In this document: one piece after another, positions 52,321 through 61,369 of the stretch
Layout: every line of letters begins with the position of its first letter
Numbering within the stretch: position 1 is the first letter of the stretch
Source of the DNA: an uncultured Alphaproteobacteria bacterium
GTDB taxonomy: Bacteria > Pseudomonadota > Alphaproteobacteria > SP197
Reading direction: 5' to 3'
DNA length: 64,000 bases
Assembly: GCA_943787175.1 (NCBI GenBank)
Contig: CALSLK010000005.1
Span: forward strand, 62,001 to 126,000
Program-made: the position numbers and the translations under genes
Notes under the pieces: model-generated
What the model was told of the DNA's origin: nothing
Seen by the model: only the letters and a program-made list of their open reading frames with translations
The model's database searches: none

Positions 52321-54558
52321 ATGCGCAAGAAAACGCTGGCTGGATACGCGGACGAAGTTTCAGTCGCGCCCGGTGAAGCCATCCGTTTCATGGTGAGTTG
52401 TGATGACGGACCAGGAAACTATGACGCCAGCATTGTGCGCCTGGTTTCCGCTGACGATCAGCCCGGCGGACCGGGATATCGCGACGCGATTCTGGATGTG
52501 CCTGCCAACGGGCAGTATCCGGCCCGCAATCAGCGTATCTTCACAGGTTCCCACGGCATCATCGAACACCAGCCGGCTTTCGAGGCGCTGGAGAGTTTCA
52601 CCCTCCAGGTTCTGTTCTGGCCGACGACGCCTGAGCGTCCCTGGAAATCCATCGTTTCAAAATTCGATGAAGCCATCGAGTTCGGTTGGGGCCTCTTCAC
52701 CAACGGCAGTGGTCATGCCTGTTTCTTTGTAGGCGATGGCAACGATCACAAGACCACGCATGTTGTTGCCCCAGAGCCTCTGATCGCACGCCAGTGGTAT
52801 CTTCTGACCGGCAGTTATGACGCTGCGACCGGTGAGATCAGGATCGTGCAAAACATGGTTCACCAGGTCGCGACCATCCCACAACGCTGCGAAGCCAGCG
52901 CCAGTGCCACCGGCCTTGGTTCGCCCCATAACCATGCGGCTGCCTTCATGGCGGGGGCCTACAATCACAGCGACGAGACCACACCCTGGTTCGCCGGCGG
53001 CCACGTCAACGGCAAGCTGGAACGCCCGGTTCTGGTGCAGGGGCACCTGAGCGATGCAGAGTCGCTGGCCCTGTGTTCGGGGCCAATCCCGGCCAGGCTG
53101 AAGGACCGGATCATTCTGGCCTGGGATTTTTCAATCGATATCTCCACCGATCGCCTGGCCGACATCTCGGGCAATGGTCTTGATGGCCTGGCCGTCAACC
53201 TCCCCATACGTGCCAAGACCGGGCACAACTGGGACACCACCCAACACCGCTGGACCGACGCGCCGGAGCAATGGGGTGCGATGTATCTGGTCGAAGACGC
53301 GATCTATGACTGCGGCTGGGAATCCGACTTTGAGGTGGCCATTCCTGATGGCACACCAAGCGGACTTTACGCAGCCAAGTTGGAGCGTGAGGGAAGCGAA
53401 GCCGAATTCATTCCCTTTGCGGTGCGCCCGCCCAAGGGCACCACAACAGCACGGCTCTGTGTCGTGATGCCCGATGCCAGCTATCTCGCCTATGCCAACA
53501 TCGATGAGGCCTATGATCCCGGTTACGACTTCCAGTTCAATCGTGTCGCACGGTGGGGCCCCGATGACTTCTACCACAACGACCATCCAGAGATCGGCGT
53601 GTCGATGTATGGCCTGCATGCCGATGGCTCAGGGCCGCATTACAGTTCGCGCCTGCGCCCTGTCGTCAACTTCAGCCCCACCCACGACTCGCTGTGGCAG
53701 CTCTCGGCCGACATGCATTTGATCGCCTGGCTGGATCATGCCGGGATCGCCTATGACATGATCTGTGACGAGGATATCGACCGTGAAGGCGTCGATCTTC
53801 TCAAGCAATGGTCCTGCGTCATGACCATGAGCCATCCCGAATACACTTCGACCCGCATGCTGGATGCCTATCAGGGCTTCACCGACCAGGGCGGGCGACT
53901 GATGTACATGGGCGGCAACGGCTTCTACTGGCGTGTCGCCTATCGTGACGATAAACCCGGTGTCATCGAGATGCGCCGGGCCGAAGACGGCTCACGCTCC
54001 TGGATTGCCGAACCCGGTGAATACTACATGAGCTTCACCGGCGAGATGGGCGGACTGTGGTGGCATGCCGGACGCGCGCCCAACAAGCTGGTCGGCAACG
54101 GCTTCATTGCCCAGGGGTTCGACGCCTCAAGCCCCTATCACCGCACGCAAGCAAGTCGTGATCCCCGTGCTGCATGGATGTTCGACGGTATCGAAGGCGA
54201 CGTCATCGGCGATTTCGGATTACTGGGCAACGGCGCAGCCGGCTGGGAACTCGACAAGGCCAATCCTGAGCGTGGAACGCCGCCCCACGCCCTGGTGGTC
54301 GCCAGTTCGCGTGACCATTCCGACACGGTGTTGCTGGTCAACGAAGAGATCGGCCACATGCACCCGCGCATCCATGGCTCGATCAACGAAGACATCCGTG
54401 CCGATATGATGTTCTTCGAAACACCCCAGGGAGGTGCCGTGTTTGCAACTGGCTCCATTGCCTATGTCTCGGCGCTTCCGTGCAACGGATTCGACAACAA
54501 CATTGCCACGCTGACGGCCAATGTCATCACGCGCTTCTGTGATCCCACACCGCTCTGA
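52321..54558 (+). CDS. N,N-dimethylformamidase beta subunit-like protein
   Basis: A 745-residue protein. It has an N-terminal strand-rich segment, a concanavalin/LamG-like domain (about residues 75-250: ESFTLQVLFWPTTPERPWKS and ACFFVGDGNDHKTTHV), and a large C-terminal DMFase-type domain (RLMYMGGNGFYWRVAYRDD, SFTGEMGGLWWHAGRAPNKL, VGNGFIAQGFDASSPYHR). The characterised Paracoccus enzyme is a small/large heteromer with a Tyr-Tyr-Glu mononuclear iron site. No gene resembling the small subunit is nearby, so the substrate is probably different, an amide or related C-N bond (inference). Start GGGGAG ahead of ATG. Confidence 0.85.
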   Translation: MRKKTLAGYADEVSVAPGEAIRFMVSCDDGPGNYDASIVRLVSADDQPGGPGYRDAILDVPANGQYPARNQRIFTGSHGIIEHQPAFEALESFTLQVLFWPTTPERPWKSIVSKFDEAIEFGWGLFTNGSGHACFFVGDGNDHKTTHVVAPEPLIARQWYLLTGSYDAATGEIRIVQNMVHQVATIPQRCEASASATGLGSPHNHAAAFMAGAYNHSDETTPWFAGGHVNGKLERPVLVQGHLSDAESLALCSGPIPARLKDRIILAWDFSIDISTDRLADISGNGLDGLAVNLPIRAKTGHNWDTTQHRWTDAPEQWGAMYLVEDAIYDCGWESDFEVAIPDGTPSGLYAAKLEREGSEAEFIPFAVRPPKGTTTARLCVVMPDASYLAYANIDEAYDPGYDFQFNRVARWGPDDFYHNDHPEIGVSMYGLHADGSGPHYSSRLRPVVNFSPTHDSLWQLSADMHLIAWLDHAGIAYDMICDEDIDREGVDLLKQWSCVMTMSHPEYTSTRMLDAYQGFTDQGGRLMYMGGNGFYWRVAYRDDKPGVIEMRRAEDGSRSWIAEPGEYYMSFTGEMGGLWWHAGRAPNKLVGNGFIAQGFDASSPYHRTQASRDPRAAWMFDGIEGDVIGDFGLLGNGAAGWELDKANPERGTPPHALVVASSRDHSDTVLLVNEEIGHMHPRIHGSINEDIRADMMFFETPQGGAVFATGSIAYVSALPCNGFDNNIATLTANVITRFCDPTPL

Positions 54559-54565
54559 GACACCC

Positions 54566-54943
54566 ATGAGCGAAAACAGGATGCAGTGGTATGACGAGAC
54601 GCTGATCGATCAGATCATCGCAGGCACCAAGACCGCGACCGTGCGACCGCTGGAATGGAGCCAAGGGCTTGATGCCTTCAACACGGCCCTCCATGTCGGC
54701 GCGACCTATACCGTCTACAACCAGGCGAAGGCCGCGCGGTGCCGGGTTCGGATTACAGCTATCGAACTGGCAAGATGGGACGCCATTCCCGACGCACTCT
54801 GGCGCCGTGACCCTGCAGCCAGCGGGGCCGTGAGCCTGGAAGCGTTCATCGCCGATCACGATGACTACTTCGGCAACCCTGCCGGTGATTTCGAATTCGT
54901 CGCCCTCTACTTTGACCGCGTTGATCACAGACCGGGGCCATGA
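54566..54943 (+). CDS. ASCH/PUA-like domain protein
   Basis: A 125-residue protein. MQWYDETLIDQIIAGTKTAT and VRPLEWSQGLDAFNTALHVG, then TYTVYNQAKAARCRVRITAI, resemble the ASCH fold (the same class as the amidohydrolase YqfB), with the IxxGxKTAT-like segment that binds RNA or a nucleobase amide. The cell role is unknown. It follows the DMFase-like gene by 7 bp and overlaps the NMT1-like gene by 4 bp, so the three are likely one operon. Confidence 0.7.
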   Translation: MSENRMQWYDETLIDQIIAGTKTATVRPLEWSQGLDAFNTALHVGATYTVYNQAKAARCRVRITAIELARWDAIPDALWRRDPAASGAVSLEAFIADHDDYFGNPAGDFEFVALYFDRVDHRPGP

Positions 54944-55833
54944 CGCCCTTTCGTTTCTATCTCGACTGGAATTTGAACTGCCAGTTCGCTGGCCTGATCT
55001 GGGCACGCGAGAAAGGCCTCTTCGCCAGGGAAGGCCTTGATGTTGACCTCGTCTCCGCCCTTGAGAACCCGCACACAGCCACCGTTGATCTGGTTCGGGG
55101 CGGCGGACTTTGCGCAGGCTGCATGGAAGACAACCTCATCGTGCGTGCTGCCGTCGAAGGTCGCGGCATCAAGGCGATTGGCGCCACGATGCAGGATTCA
55201 CCGATCCACCTGATCACGCTTGCCGACAGCACGTTGCGCGATCTCGCTGACGTACCGGGCCGCAGGATTGCCATGCACCGGGACGGCATTCACCTGCTCA
55301 AGACGGTGCTTACCCTCCATGGCATCGACCCCGGGCGGGTGGAAACCACCGTTTCCGGATGGACCCTGGATCAGTTGATCGACGGTACCTTCGATGCGGT
55401 TCAGGGCTACACCACGACCGAACCCCACGCCCTGTCACGCCGTGGCGTTGCCACGCACCTGATCCCGGTTCGCCATCATGATCTCCATCCCTGGGCACAG
55501 ATGATGTTTGCCACGGACCAGGTCATCGCCGACCACGGCGACCTTCTGGGGCGCTTCGTCACCGCCTGCAAGGAAGGCTGGAAGTGCGCGATGACCCATC
55601 GTGACGAAGCCGCCGACATGATTGCGACAGTGTCACCAGAGCATGACGACTCTGAAGAGAACCGACGCATTCTCAAACTGATGCACCCGCTTATCGCGGG
55701 AAGCCACGGCCTCGACCGCGCCGTCACCACCGACCCTGAACGCTGGCGGCGCAACCTTGCAACCTATGCCCGATTCAACATGATCCCGCGAGAACCTGCC
55801 TACAACGAAGTCGTTTGCGACAGGTTCATGTGA
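54940..55833 (+). CDS. NMT1/THI5-like periplasmic-binding-fold protein, no signal peptide
   Basis: A 297-residue protein with the SsuA/THI5-like fold. FYLDWNLNCQFAGLIWAREK and GLFAREGLDVDLVS are the family N-terminus, and IAMHRDGIHLLKTVLTLHGI and AVQGYTTTEPHALSRRGV follow. It begins at that fold with no export signal, unlike ABC binding proteins, so it may act in the cytosol as in the THI5 branch. A Cys pair, GGGLCAGCMEDN (near residue 65), is unusual. No transporter permease or ATPase gene is adjacent. Its ATG overlaps the ASCH stop. Confidence 0.8.
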   Translation: MTPFRFYLDWNLNCQFAGLIWAREKGLFAREGLDVDLVSALENPHTATVDLVRGGGLCAGCMEDNLIVRAAVEGRGIKAIGATMQDSPIHLITLADSTLRDLADVPGRRIAMHRDGIHLLKTVLTLHGIDPGRVETTVSGWTLDQLIDGTFDAVQGYTTTEPHALSRRGVATHLIPVRHHDLHPWAQMMFATDQVIADHGDLLGRFVTACKEGWKCAMTHRDEAADMIATVSPEHDDSEENRRILKLMHPLIAGSHGLDRAVTTDPERWRRNLATYARFNMIPREPAYNEVVCDRFM

Positions 55834-55839
55834 ACGCAC

Positions 55840-56286
55840 TCACAAACCGACCAGCCCGCCATGGAAGATCATGCGGTAGATCGGTGTGCTCTGCCAGGCG
55901 ATGGTTTCCTCACCGCTGAAACGACCGAGATCGCCTTCGACGCTGTTGCGATAGGCATAGTCGCCCTTCTCGTAACGGGCAGGTCCGCGCATCAGGTGTT
56001 CGGGGTCGGGCTGGCCCAGCACCTCCCGCTGGAAGTCATAGACCTCGGCCATGGGCCGCAGATCCGAAAGCACTTCGGCCATATAGTTTTTCATCCAGAT
56101 GACGGCGCCATCACGCCAGACGATCTCGTGCCCGCCATAGGGGTTTTGCCCCGCATAACGGTCGCGGTATCGCCATGGCCCGGCATCAAAGACCATCTGC
56201 TCGGTACCATCACCAACCGGTGTGCCCTTGGGAATGGCATAGGTCTCACGGCGCGCGATCACCAAAAAATCGATCAGATCCTTCAC
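55840..56286 (-). CDS. DUF5680 domain-containing protein
   Basis: A 148-residue protein resembling DUF5680: FDAGPWRYRDRYAGQNPYGG and HEIVWRDGAVIWMKNYMAEV followed by YDFQREVLGQ. No known catalytic motif is visible. The ATG overlaps the deacetylase stop (4 bp), so the two are co-translated. It converges with the NMT1-like gene, which ends 6 bp away. Confidence 0.75.
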   Translation of the reverse strand: MKDLIDFLVIARRETYAIPKGTPVGDGTEQMVFDAGPWRYRDRYAGQNPYGGHEIVWRDGAVIWMKNYMAEVLSDLRPMAEVYDFQREVLGQPDPEHLMRGPARYEKGDYAYRNSVEGDLGRFSGEETIAWQSTPIYRMIFHGGLVGL

Positions 56287-57155
56287 GGCTTCTGCTCCAT
56301 GGTGACGGCGTGCTCAGCGGCCTGCGTGCAGGTGCCCCACCACACGTCGCTCTGCTCGCGCATGGACCCCAGCAGGCGCCCGAGCATCAGCAGGCGGCCG
56401 GGACGGCCCATCAGGTTGGGGTGAAAGGTTGTATGGAACAGGCCGCCGTAGTGGCGCAGACCGTCGAACTCCTCGCGCCAAACCGCCTCGGCTGTCCCAG
56501 CGGGAACCAGCGCGACATCGCCGCCCCAGTAGATCGAGGAGCCAAACAGCGCCCAATCGTCCAACACCATGGAAATCGGCAGTTCGACCAGCGAACCCGA
56601 CGTCGTATCGATCATGTGCGGTCGGTCATGTTCCATCAGACTGGCGTCATAAAGCATACCCAGCGAGGCCATGATCTCCAGCGTTTCGACCGAAACACCC
56701 CATGCCGGTGCGCTCCAGCCCCTGGGCGCATGGCCGGTCAGCCGTTCCAGGATCGCTGACGCATGTTCAAAGACCGCACGTTGGTCCCCGGCTTCCATGC
56801 CAAAGACATTTTCGTGCATGTAGCCGTGATGGGCGACTTCATGCCCGTCTTTCAGGATCGCCTCGATCATGGCCGGGTGCCGTTCGGCCACATGAGCGGG
56901 CACAAAAAAGGTCCCCGGAATCTCCAGTTCGCGGTGCAGTGCCAGAATGCGCGGCATCGCTGTTGTCACGCCATAGGCCGCTTCGGAGATTGCCGCGACA
57001 TGGGTAGCGGCACGCCGGTCCGACGCCATCGGACCGGCCTCACCGTCAACATGCCATGCCAGCGTCACGCCGCATGACGCGCCATCGGGCCACTGGAATC
57101 CGGGAAGCTCGCGAAACGCGAGATCGGGATAGGTAGGAGAGGAAAGATCAACCAT
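56283..57155 (-). CDS. Polysaccharide deacetylase family protein (PuuE-like)
   Basis: A 290-residue NodB-fold hydrolase. The catalytic Asp region is WHVDGEAG, the metal HxxxH is in HEVAHHGYMHENVFG, and VPAHVAERHPAMIEAILKDG lies between. RGWSAPAWGVSVETLEIMAS and TTFHPNLMGRPGRLLMLGRL are typical. The absence of a signal peptide and the HHGYMHE text fit the cytosolic PuuE/allantoinase-like branch, which acts on small amides rather than polymers; the substrate is inferred. ATG 57155 has only a weak AGG upstream. Confidence 0.85.
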   Translation of the reverse strand: MVDLSSPTYPDLAFRELPGFQWPDGASCGVTLAWHVDGEAGPMASDRRAATHVAAISEAAYGVTTAMPRILALHRELEIPGTFFVPAHVAERHPAMIEAILKDGHEVAHHGYMHENVFGMEAGDQRAVFEHASAILERLTGHAPRGWSAPAWGVSVETLEIMASLGMLYDASLMEHDRPHMIDTTSGSLVELPISMVLDDWALFGSSIYWGGDVALVPAGTAEAVWREEFDGLRHYGGLFHTTFHPNLMGRPGRLLMLGRLLGSMREQSDVWWGTCTQAAEHAVTMEQKP

Positions 57156-57267
57156 GCCTGTTTATAGACCGTTCACATCTGACGTTGCATGCTCAAGGTG
57201 GCGTTGCAGGCAGACCAGTGTGCGTTACCCTGCAACAACGTCACGTTTATCTGGATTTGGAACCAAT

Positions 57268-57831
57268 ATGTACCGATCGACCCTTCGCGCAACTGCAGCC
57301 ATTGCCACGGCCTTCTTGTTTGCCGGCGCCGCCCCTGTTCTGGCCCAGACTGAGGACTCGCCTGTCATCCTGTCCGAGCACAGCCAAGCCGACATGTTCA
57401 CCCTGGTTTACGAATACGCCTTCGGCAGCCCCCACAGCAGCAAGGAAAGGACCTGTACGGCGGTTGGTCCCACCGACGCCATCGGCAACCTGCCTGCCCA
57501 TGTGATCGATGAGATGAACGAACGCATTCCGCCCGACGGCGCGGACTGGCTAGGCTTCGTCGACTTTAATCCGTGTTTCGAGATCGAGCAGAACAAGGGT
57601 GTCCTCAACGGCGAGAAAGCCACCTTCACGCGCATGATCGATACCGGCCCGCCCGACATCGATACCGGGCATCACGACGTCCACATGTTCAATCTGCGCC
57701 GCTATTGCGGCAACGGCTGTGGCTCCTTCGACTGGATGACCGTCTATGTCGAACCTGAAGGTTACGTCCTGATCTGGGGTTATCCCCGCCACGGCGCCGG
57801 AGGCGAACTCGTCTATGAGACGGTGGAGTAG
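57268..57831 (+). CDS. Exported hypothetical protein
   Basis: A 187-residue protein. ATG 57268 is chosen because it gives a signal peptide (STLRATAAIATAFLFAGAAP, likely cut after VLAQ); a longer frame overlaps the deacetylase start. The mature part has four Cys (CTAV, CFEI, CGNGC) that could form disulfides, and DTGPPDIDTGHHDVHMFNL. I do not recognise a family. The C45 hydrolase gene starts 3 bp after its stop, so they may be co-expressed. Confidence 0.65.
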   Translation: MYRSTLRATAAIATAFLFAGAAPVLAQTEDSPVILSEHSQADMFTLVYEYAFGSPHSSKERTCTAVGPTDAIGNLPAHVIDEMNERIPPDGADWLGFVDFNPCFEIEQNKGVLNGEKATFTRMIDTGPPDIDTGHHDVHMFNLRRYCGNGCGSFDWMTVYVEPEGYVLIWGYPRHGAGGELVYETVE

Positions 57832-57834
57832 AAC

Positions 57835-58959
57835 GTGACTGCGCCGATGCCGTTCCCGTTCATCGACGTCGCCGGCACGCCGCATGAACGAGGCGTGCAG
57901 ATTGGTCATCAGGCACGCGAGCGCATCGAGAGAAGTGTTGCACTCTATTCCGGGCGCATCGATCGCCTGGGGTTGACGCGGACTGACCTGGCCCCTCTGG
58001 TCGGCGAGATCGAACCGTCCTGCGCCCACTTCACACCGCGCCATGTCGAAGAGATGCGCGGCATCGCGCAAGGTGCTGGCCTTGCCTTCGAAGACATCGC
58101 ACTGATCAACGCCCGCACCGAGATCATCGCGCGCGCCAGACTGGAAGCCAGTCTGCGCAACGAGGAGCCCGATGGCTGTACCGGCGTCATCGTGCTGCCC
58201 GAACGCAGTGCCAGCGGCAGGCTGATCCACGCCCAGAACTGGGATTGGCTCAGCGCCTGCGCACAAACCGCCATCGTCATGCGCGTGCGCCCCGACACCG
58301 GGCCCGCTTTCCTGACCTTCACCGAGGCCGGCGGCATCGCACGCAGCGGCCTCAACGAAGCCGGCCTTGCCATCACCGCCAACTACCTCGAATGCGAGCG
58401 CGACTACAGCCAGAGCGGTGTACCCCTGCCCTTCATCCGCCGCGCCGTGCTGGAAAACGAACATCTGGCCCTTGCCATGCGCGATGTCGCAACCACGCCC
58501 AAGGCCTGCTCCAACAACATGATGGTGAGCCACCGCGACGGCTTTGCCATCGACTTCGAATGCGCGCCTGACGAAGCCTTTCACCTGCTCCCCGATGACG
58601 GCCTGCTGGTGCACGCCAACCACTGGATCGGCCCCACCGCACGGGCAAGAATCAGGGAAACCGGCATAGCCGATTCCCCCGACAGCCTCTACCGCGACTG
58701 GCGCGTCCACCAGCACCTGAAAGACAACCGCGCCATCACCCCCGATGACGTTAAAACCGCCCTGTTCGACGACTTCGCCACCCCCCATTCCGTCTGCCGC
58801 CCCGACCGCTCCGGCCGCGGCGGCGACGACTACGCCACCGTCGCCATGATCGTCATGGACCCGAGCGAAGGCACGATGGAGGTTGCGCCGCTGCCCGCGC
58901 AGAACCGTGTGTTCACACGTTATGCGCTGGAGGGGGAGCCGGTGGAGGTGGCAGGCTGA
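57835..58959 (+). CDS. C45-type autoproteolytic acyltransferase/hydrolase
   Basis: A 374-residue Ntn-fold enzyme of the acyl-CoA:6-aminopenicillanate acyltransferase/carcinine-hydrolase family. The self-cleaving Gly-Cys is in EPDGCTGVIVLPERS, making the Cys the new N-terminus; HAQNWDWLSACAQT and GGIARSGLNEAGLAITANYL follow. It probably cleaves an amide such as an N-acyl amino acid. It starts at GTG 57835, with an ATG four codons later. Its last ~250 bp (from 58710) are duplicated at 61056-61301. Confidence 0.88.
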   Translation: MTAPMPFPFIDVAGTPHERGVQIGHQARERIERSVALYSGRIDRLGLTRTDLAPLVGEIEPSCAHFTPRHVEEMRGIAQGAGLAFEDIALINARTEIIARARLEASLRNEEPDGCTGVIVLPERSASGRLIHAQNWDWLSACAQTAIVMRVRPDTGPAFLTFTEAGGIARSGLNEAGLAITANYLECERDYSQSGVPLPFIRRAVLENEHLALAMRDVATTPKACSNNMMVSHRDGFAIDFECAPDEAFHLLPDDGLLVHANHWIGPTARARIRETGIADSPDSLYRDWRVHQHLKDNRAITPDDVKTALFDDFATPHSVCRPDRSGRGGDDYATVAMIVMDPSEGTMEVAPLPAQNRVFTRYALEGEPVEVAG

Positions 58960-61055
58960 TCGAAGTGCTTCGCCATCGTCATGCCCCGCAGCACTCAGTC
59001 ATCGGATCGCCTCATTTCCAAGCTCATATATGCGGCGACGATCGGGGACATCATGAGGCTGCGAATTCTACTTGGCATTCTGGCTGCGACTCTTTCGGGT
59101 GCCTATCTCTCAGCAGCCGCACAACAACCTGGCGCATGGCCACTTGCCGAAGTCATGCCTTTTTCTGCTCCACAACTTCTCAGGGATGAGCGACCCGATC
59201 TCTGTGCGAAACTTCTCGAGTTCGAGACTCAAACCTTTCTTGAAAACAAGGACCCGGTTTTTCCAACTTGGATTGCGTTTGTTCCCTGGGAACAAACGTA
59301 CCGAACCGAGAATCGCCCTGATCTGACCGCGCTTGCGTCCTTTCACGGCGGCAACCTTGGGTTTCTTGATGCAGATATCGACAATGATGGCGACATCGAT
59401 ACGCTGATCGACCGTCACCAATGGAAACAAGCGATCTGGCAACGCATCGACTACCACTTGTTCGATGCAACAACGCTAGATCAATCAGACAGTGAGACTG
59501 CATTACTGGGCTGGCTTTCAAGTGACGGCCCCGACGGCCTGACCGCGATACACATTCGTCCCGATGAGCCCCTCAATGCTGCGATGCCTTGGCGGACAAA
59601 CTCAGTCACAGGAGACCTTGGGCGAATCGCTGTCTTCGAACACGAAAACCAAACACTGCTTTACAGTCACCTGCTCCTGAATGACGGAGCATCCGCCACA
59701 GCAATTCTCTCTCTTGATCCCACGCATACCGTATCAACCCTGTGTCTGGTGAAAACGGGACTGGAAGACGACAAGGTTGCAGAGTTGGCCGGAATTCCTG
59801 AGTTGCAGGCTATGCAGCATCTGATGGACACCCTGACAACCGAGACCGACCAGAACGCATGGTACCGATGCCGGTCTCGATATGCAGGTGGTGGAACCAT
59901 ACGGAATCTGATTGAGCAGCGAACAGAGGCAGCCATGAGACCCTGGCGGCTAGACACCTTTGTTAACGACACCAACTTTCAGGCGACCATTGTTCACCTG
60001 ATTCAATGGGGCGAGCAGTCACGAAACAATTGGCTGCAACTTGCCTTGATCGATGATGCAATGGCCAACGCCATCCCTGCTCTGGCTGAGCATTACAGAG
60101 ATACGTTTCCCATCTCTGATTCCATGGCATTGGATTGGGCACGATCTGTGATCCGACATCTCATTGCATCTCAGTACTCCTGGGATGCCTATCTCTCGAT
60201 ACCTGCCTCCATGGATCCAGAACTGCTGGATTTGGAAGAGGCGCAATCAGTGGCGAACATAGCGACTTTGTCTCTGGCAAATCTGCTGGAAACGGTGTGG
60301 TCAGAACCTCTAGATGCCCGCACGCGCGAAGGGCTTCTTCTGAATGCTCTTGTTCTTCGCGGAGATCCCCATGGTGAAGCTGCCAAGCTTGCTTCGGGTC
60401 TCATCAACTTCAATGCTGGTATCGAGCCTGCCCTTCACTATGCCGTGGGACAGCCCGACATGGTGAAGTTGCTATTGAACGCATCTGCTCCCATCGACAA
60501 CGTCAATCCATTCGGCAAATCTGCTCTGATGTATGCGGCACAGTATGCCGACATCCAGAGCGCGCGGATTCTTCTCGATGCAGGTGCAAAGCCAAATCTT
60601 CTGACATGGCCACTGCAGGCGTGTGACTACAACGTTGAGCAGGTCCGCACCGCCCTCGACTACGCCATCCAGTCGGGCTCGCAGGAGATGATCGATCTGT
60701 TGCGCGAACACGGTGCGATGACATCCGAGGAACTGGGCGCGGAAAACGCGGTGCAGCATTGATCTGCGGTCTTGCGCTCAGCCGCGACCTCCGGTCGAAG
60801 TCCCAGCCATGGAAGGGTTCATTGCCAGAAAAGACATCTGTTCGTTCACGGAAGTGCGGGCCATGTCCGAGCGGTTGGATGCCAAGGGGCTGATCCAGCT
60901 AGGAAGTCATGTCGCGGCCATTCTGGCGGCGGGTGTGCTGGTCTGGACGGTATCAGATTTCTGGTGGCTGATGATCCTGGCCCAGATGGTGCTGGGCATT
61001 CTGATCACCTTTCTGTTCTGCCCCCATCACGAAACCGTCCACTGGACGGCGTTCG
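58710..61055 (+). repeat. Tandem duplication, unit 1
   Basis: This unit runs from inside the C45 gene through the first ankyrin gene into the truncated desaturase, about 2.35 kb. Unit 2 occupies 61056-63351. The junction carries CCAGCA at 61056-61061, and the same hexamer occurs at 58710-58715 (C45) and 63352-63357 (intact desaturase). By eye, the outer parts are about 90-95% identical in DNA, while the ankyrin-gene middle is alignable mainly as protein. Confidence 0.85.
59053..60762 (+). CDS. Exported ankyrin-repeat protein 1
   Basis: A 569-residue protein starting at ATG 59053 with a signal peptide (LRILLGILAATLSGAYLSAA). Near residue 115 it has DADIDNDGDIDTLI, a Ca-binding-loop-like DxDNDGDxDT. 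The C-terminal ~120 residues are ankyrin repeats: PALHYAVGQPDMVKLLLNAS, NPFGKSALMYAAQYADIQSA, TALDYAIQSGSQEMIDLLRE. It looks lower in GC than neighbours. The last ~40 residues almost equal those of the second copy (61370-63058). Function unknown. Part of a tandem duplication. Confidence 0.8.
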   Translation: MRLRILLGILAATLSGAYLSAAAQQPGAWPLAEVMPFSAPQLLRDERPDLCAKLLEFETQTFLENKDPVFPTWIAFVPWEQTYRTENRPDLTALASFHGGNLGFLDADIDNDGDIDTLIDRHQWKQAIWQRIDYHLFDATTLDQSDSETALLGWLSSDGPDGLTAIHIRPDEPLNAAMPWRTNSVTGDLGRIAVFEHENQTLLYSHLLLNDGASATAILSLDPTHTVSTLCLVKTGLEDDKVAELAGIPELQAMQHLMDTLTTETDQNAWYRCRSRYAGGGTIRNLIEQRTEAAMRPWRLDTFVNDTNFQATIVHLIQWGEQSRNNWLQLALIDDAMANAIPALAEHYRDTFPISDSMALDWARSVIRHLIASQYSWDAYLSIPASMDPELLDLEEAQSVANIATLSLANLLETVWSEPLDARTREGLLLNALVLRGDPHGEAAKLASGLINFNAGIEPALHYAVGQPDMVKLLLNASAPIDNVNPFGKSALMYAAQYADIQSARILLDAGAKPNLLTWPLQACDYNVEQVRTALDYAIQSGSQEMIDLLREHGAMTSEELGAENAVQH

Positions 61056-61066
61056 CCAGCACCTGA
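60809..61066 (+). pseudogene. Truncated fatty acid desaturase fragment
   Basis: An 85-residue frame matching the first 83 residues of the intact desaturase gene at 63105 (MEGFIARKDICSFTEVRAMS, HETVHWTAFAS), ending by readthrough into duplicated C45 sequence. The first His box HHETVH is present, but the others are lost. It is probably nonfunctional and is a relic of the duplication junction. By eye, DNA identity to the intact gene is about 93%. Confidence 0.85.
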
Positions 61067-61301
61067 AAGGCAACCGCGCCATCACACCCGACGACGTGAA
61101 GTCAGCCCTGTTCGACGACTTCGCCACCCCCATTCCGTCTGCCGCCCCGACCGCTCCGGCCGCGGCGGCGACGACTACGCCACCGTCGCCATGATCGTCA
61201 TGGACCCAGCGGAAGGGACGATGGATGTCGCACCCCTGCCCGCGCAGAACCGTATGTTCACGCGTTATGGGCTGGAGGGTGAGCCGGTGGAAGTGGGCTG
61301 A
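61056..61301 (+). pseudogene. Duplicated 3' fragment of the C45 hydrolase gene
   Basis: This matches the last ~250 bp of the gene at 57835-58959 and begins exactly where the desaturase fragment is cut. Text such as HLKGNRAITPDDVKSALFDD is in one frame. A five-C run (six in the parent) then shifts frame, after which GGDDYATVAMIVMDP is in the parent frame to the stop. It lacks the catalytic N-terminal Cys region, so it cannot be active. It fills the space before the second ankyrin gene, where I see no other gene. Confidence 0.85.
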
Positions 61302-61369
61302 TTGGGATGCCTGCCATCGCCTCGCCGCATTCCTCGAGTTAGGTAGGCTGAGGCAAGGGGGGAAGATTG

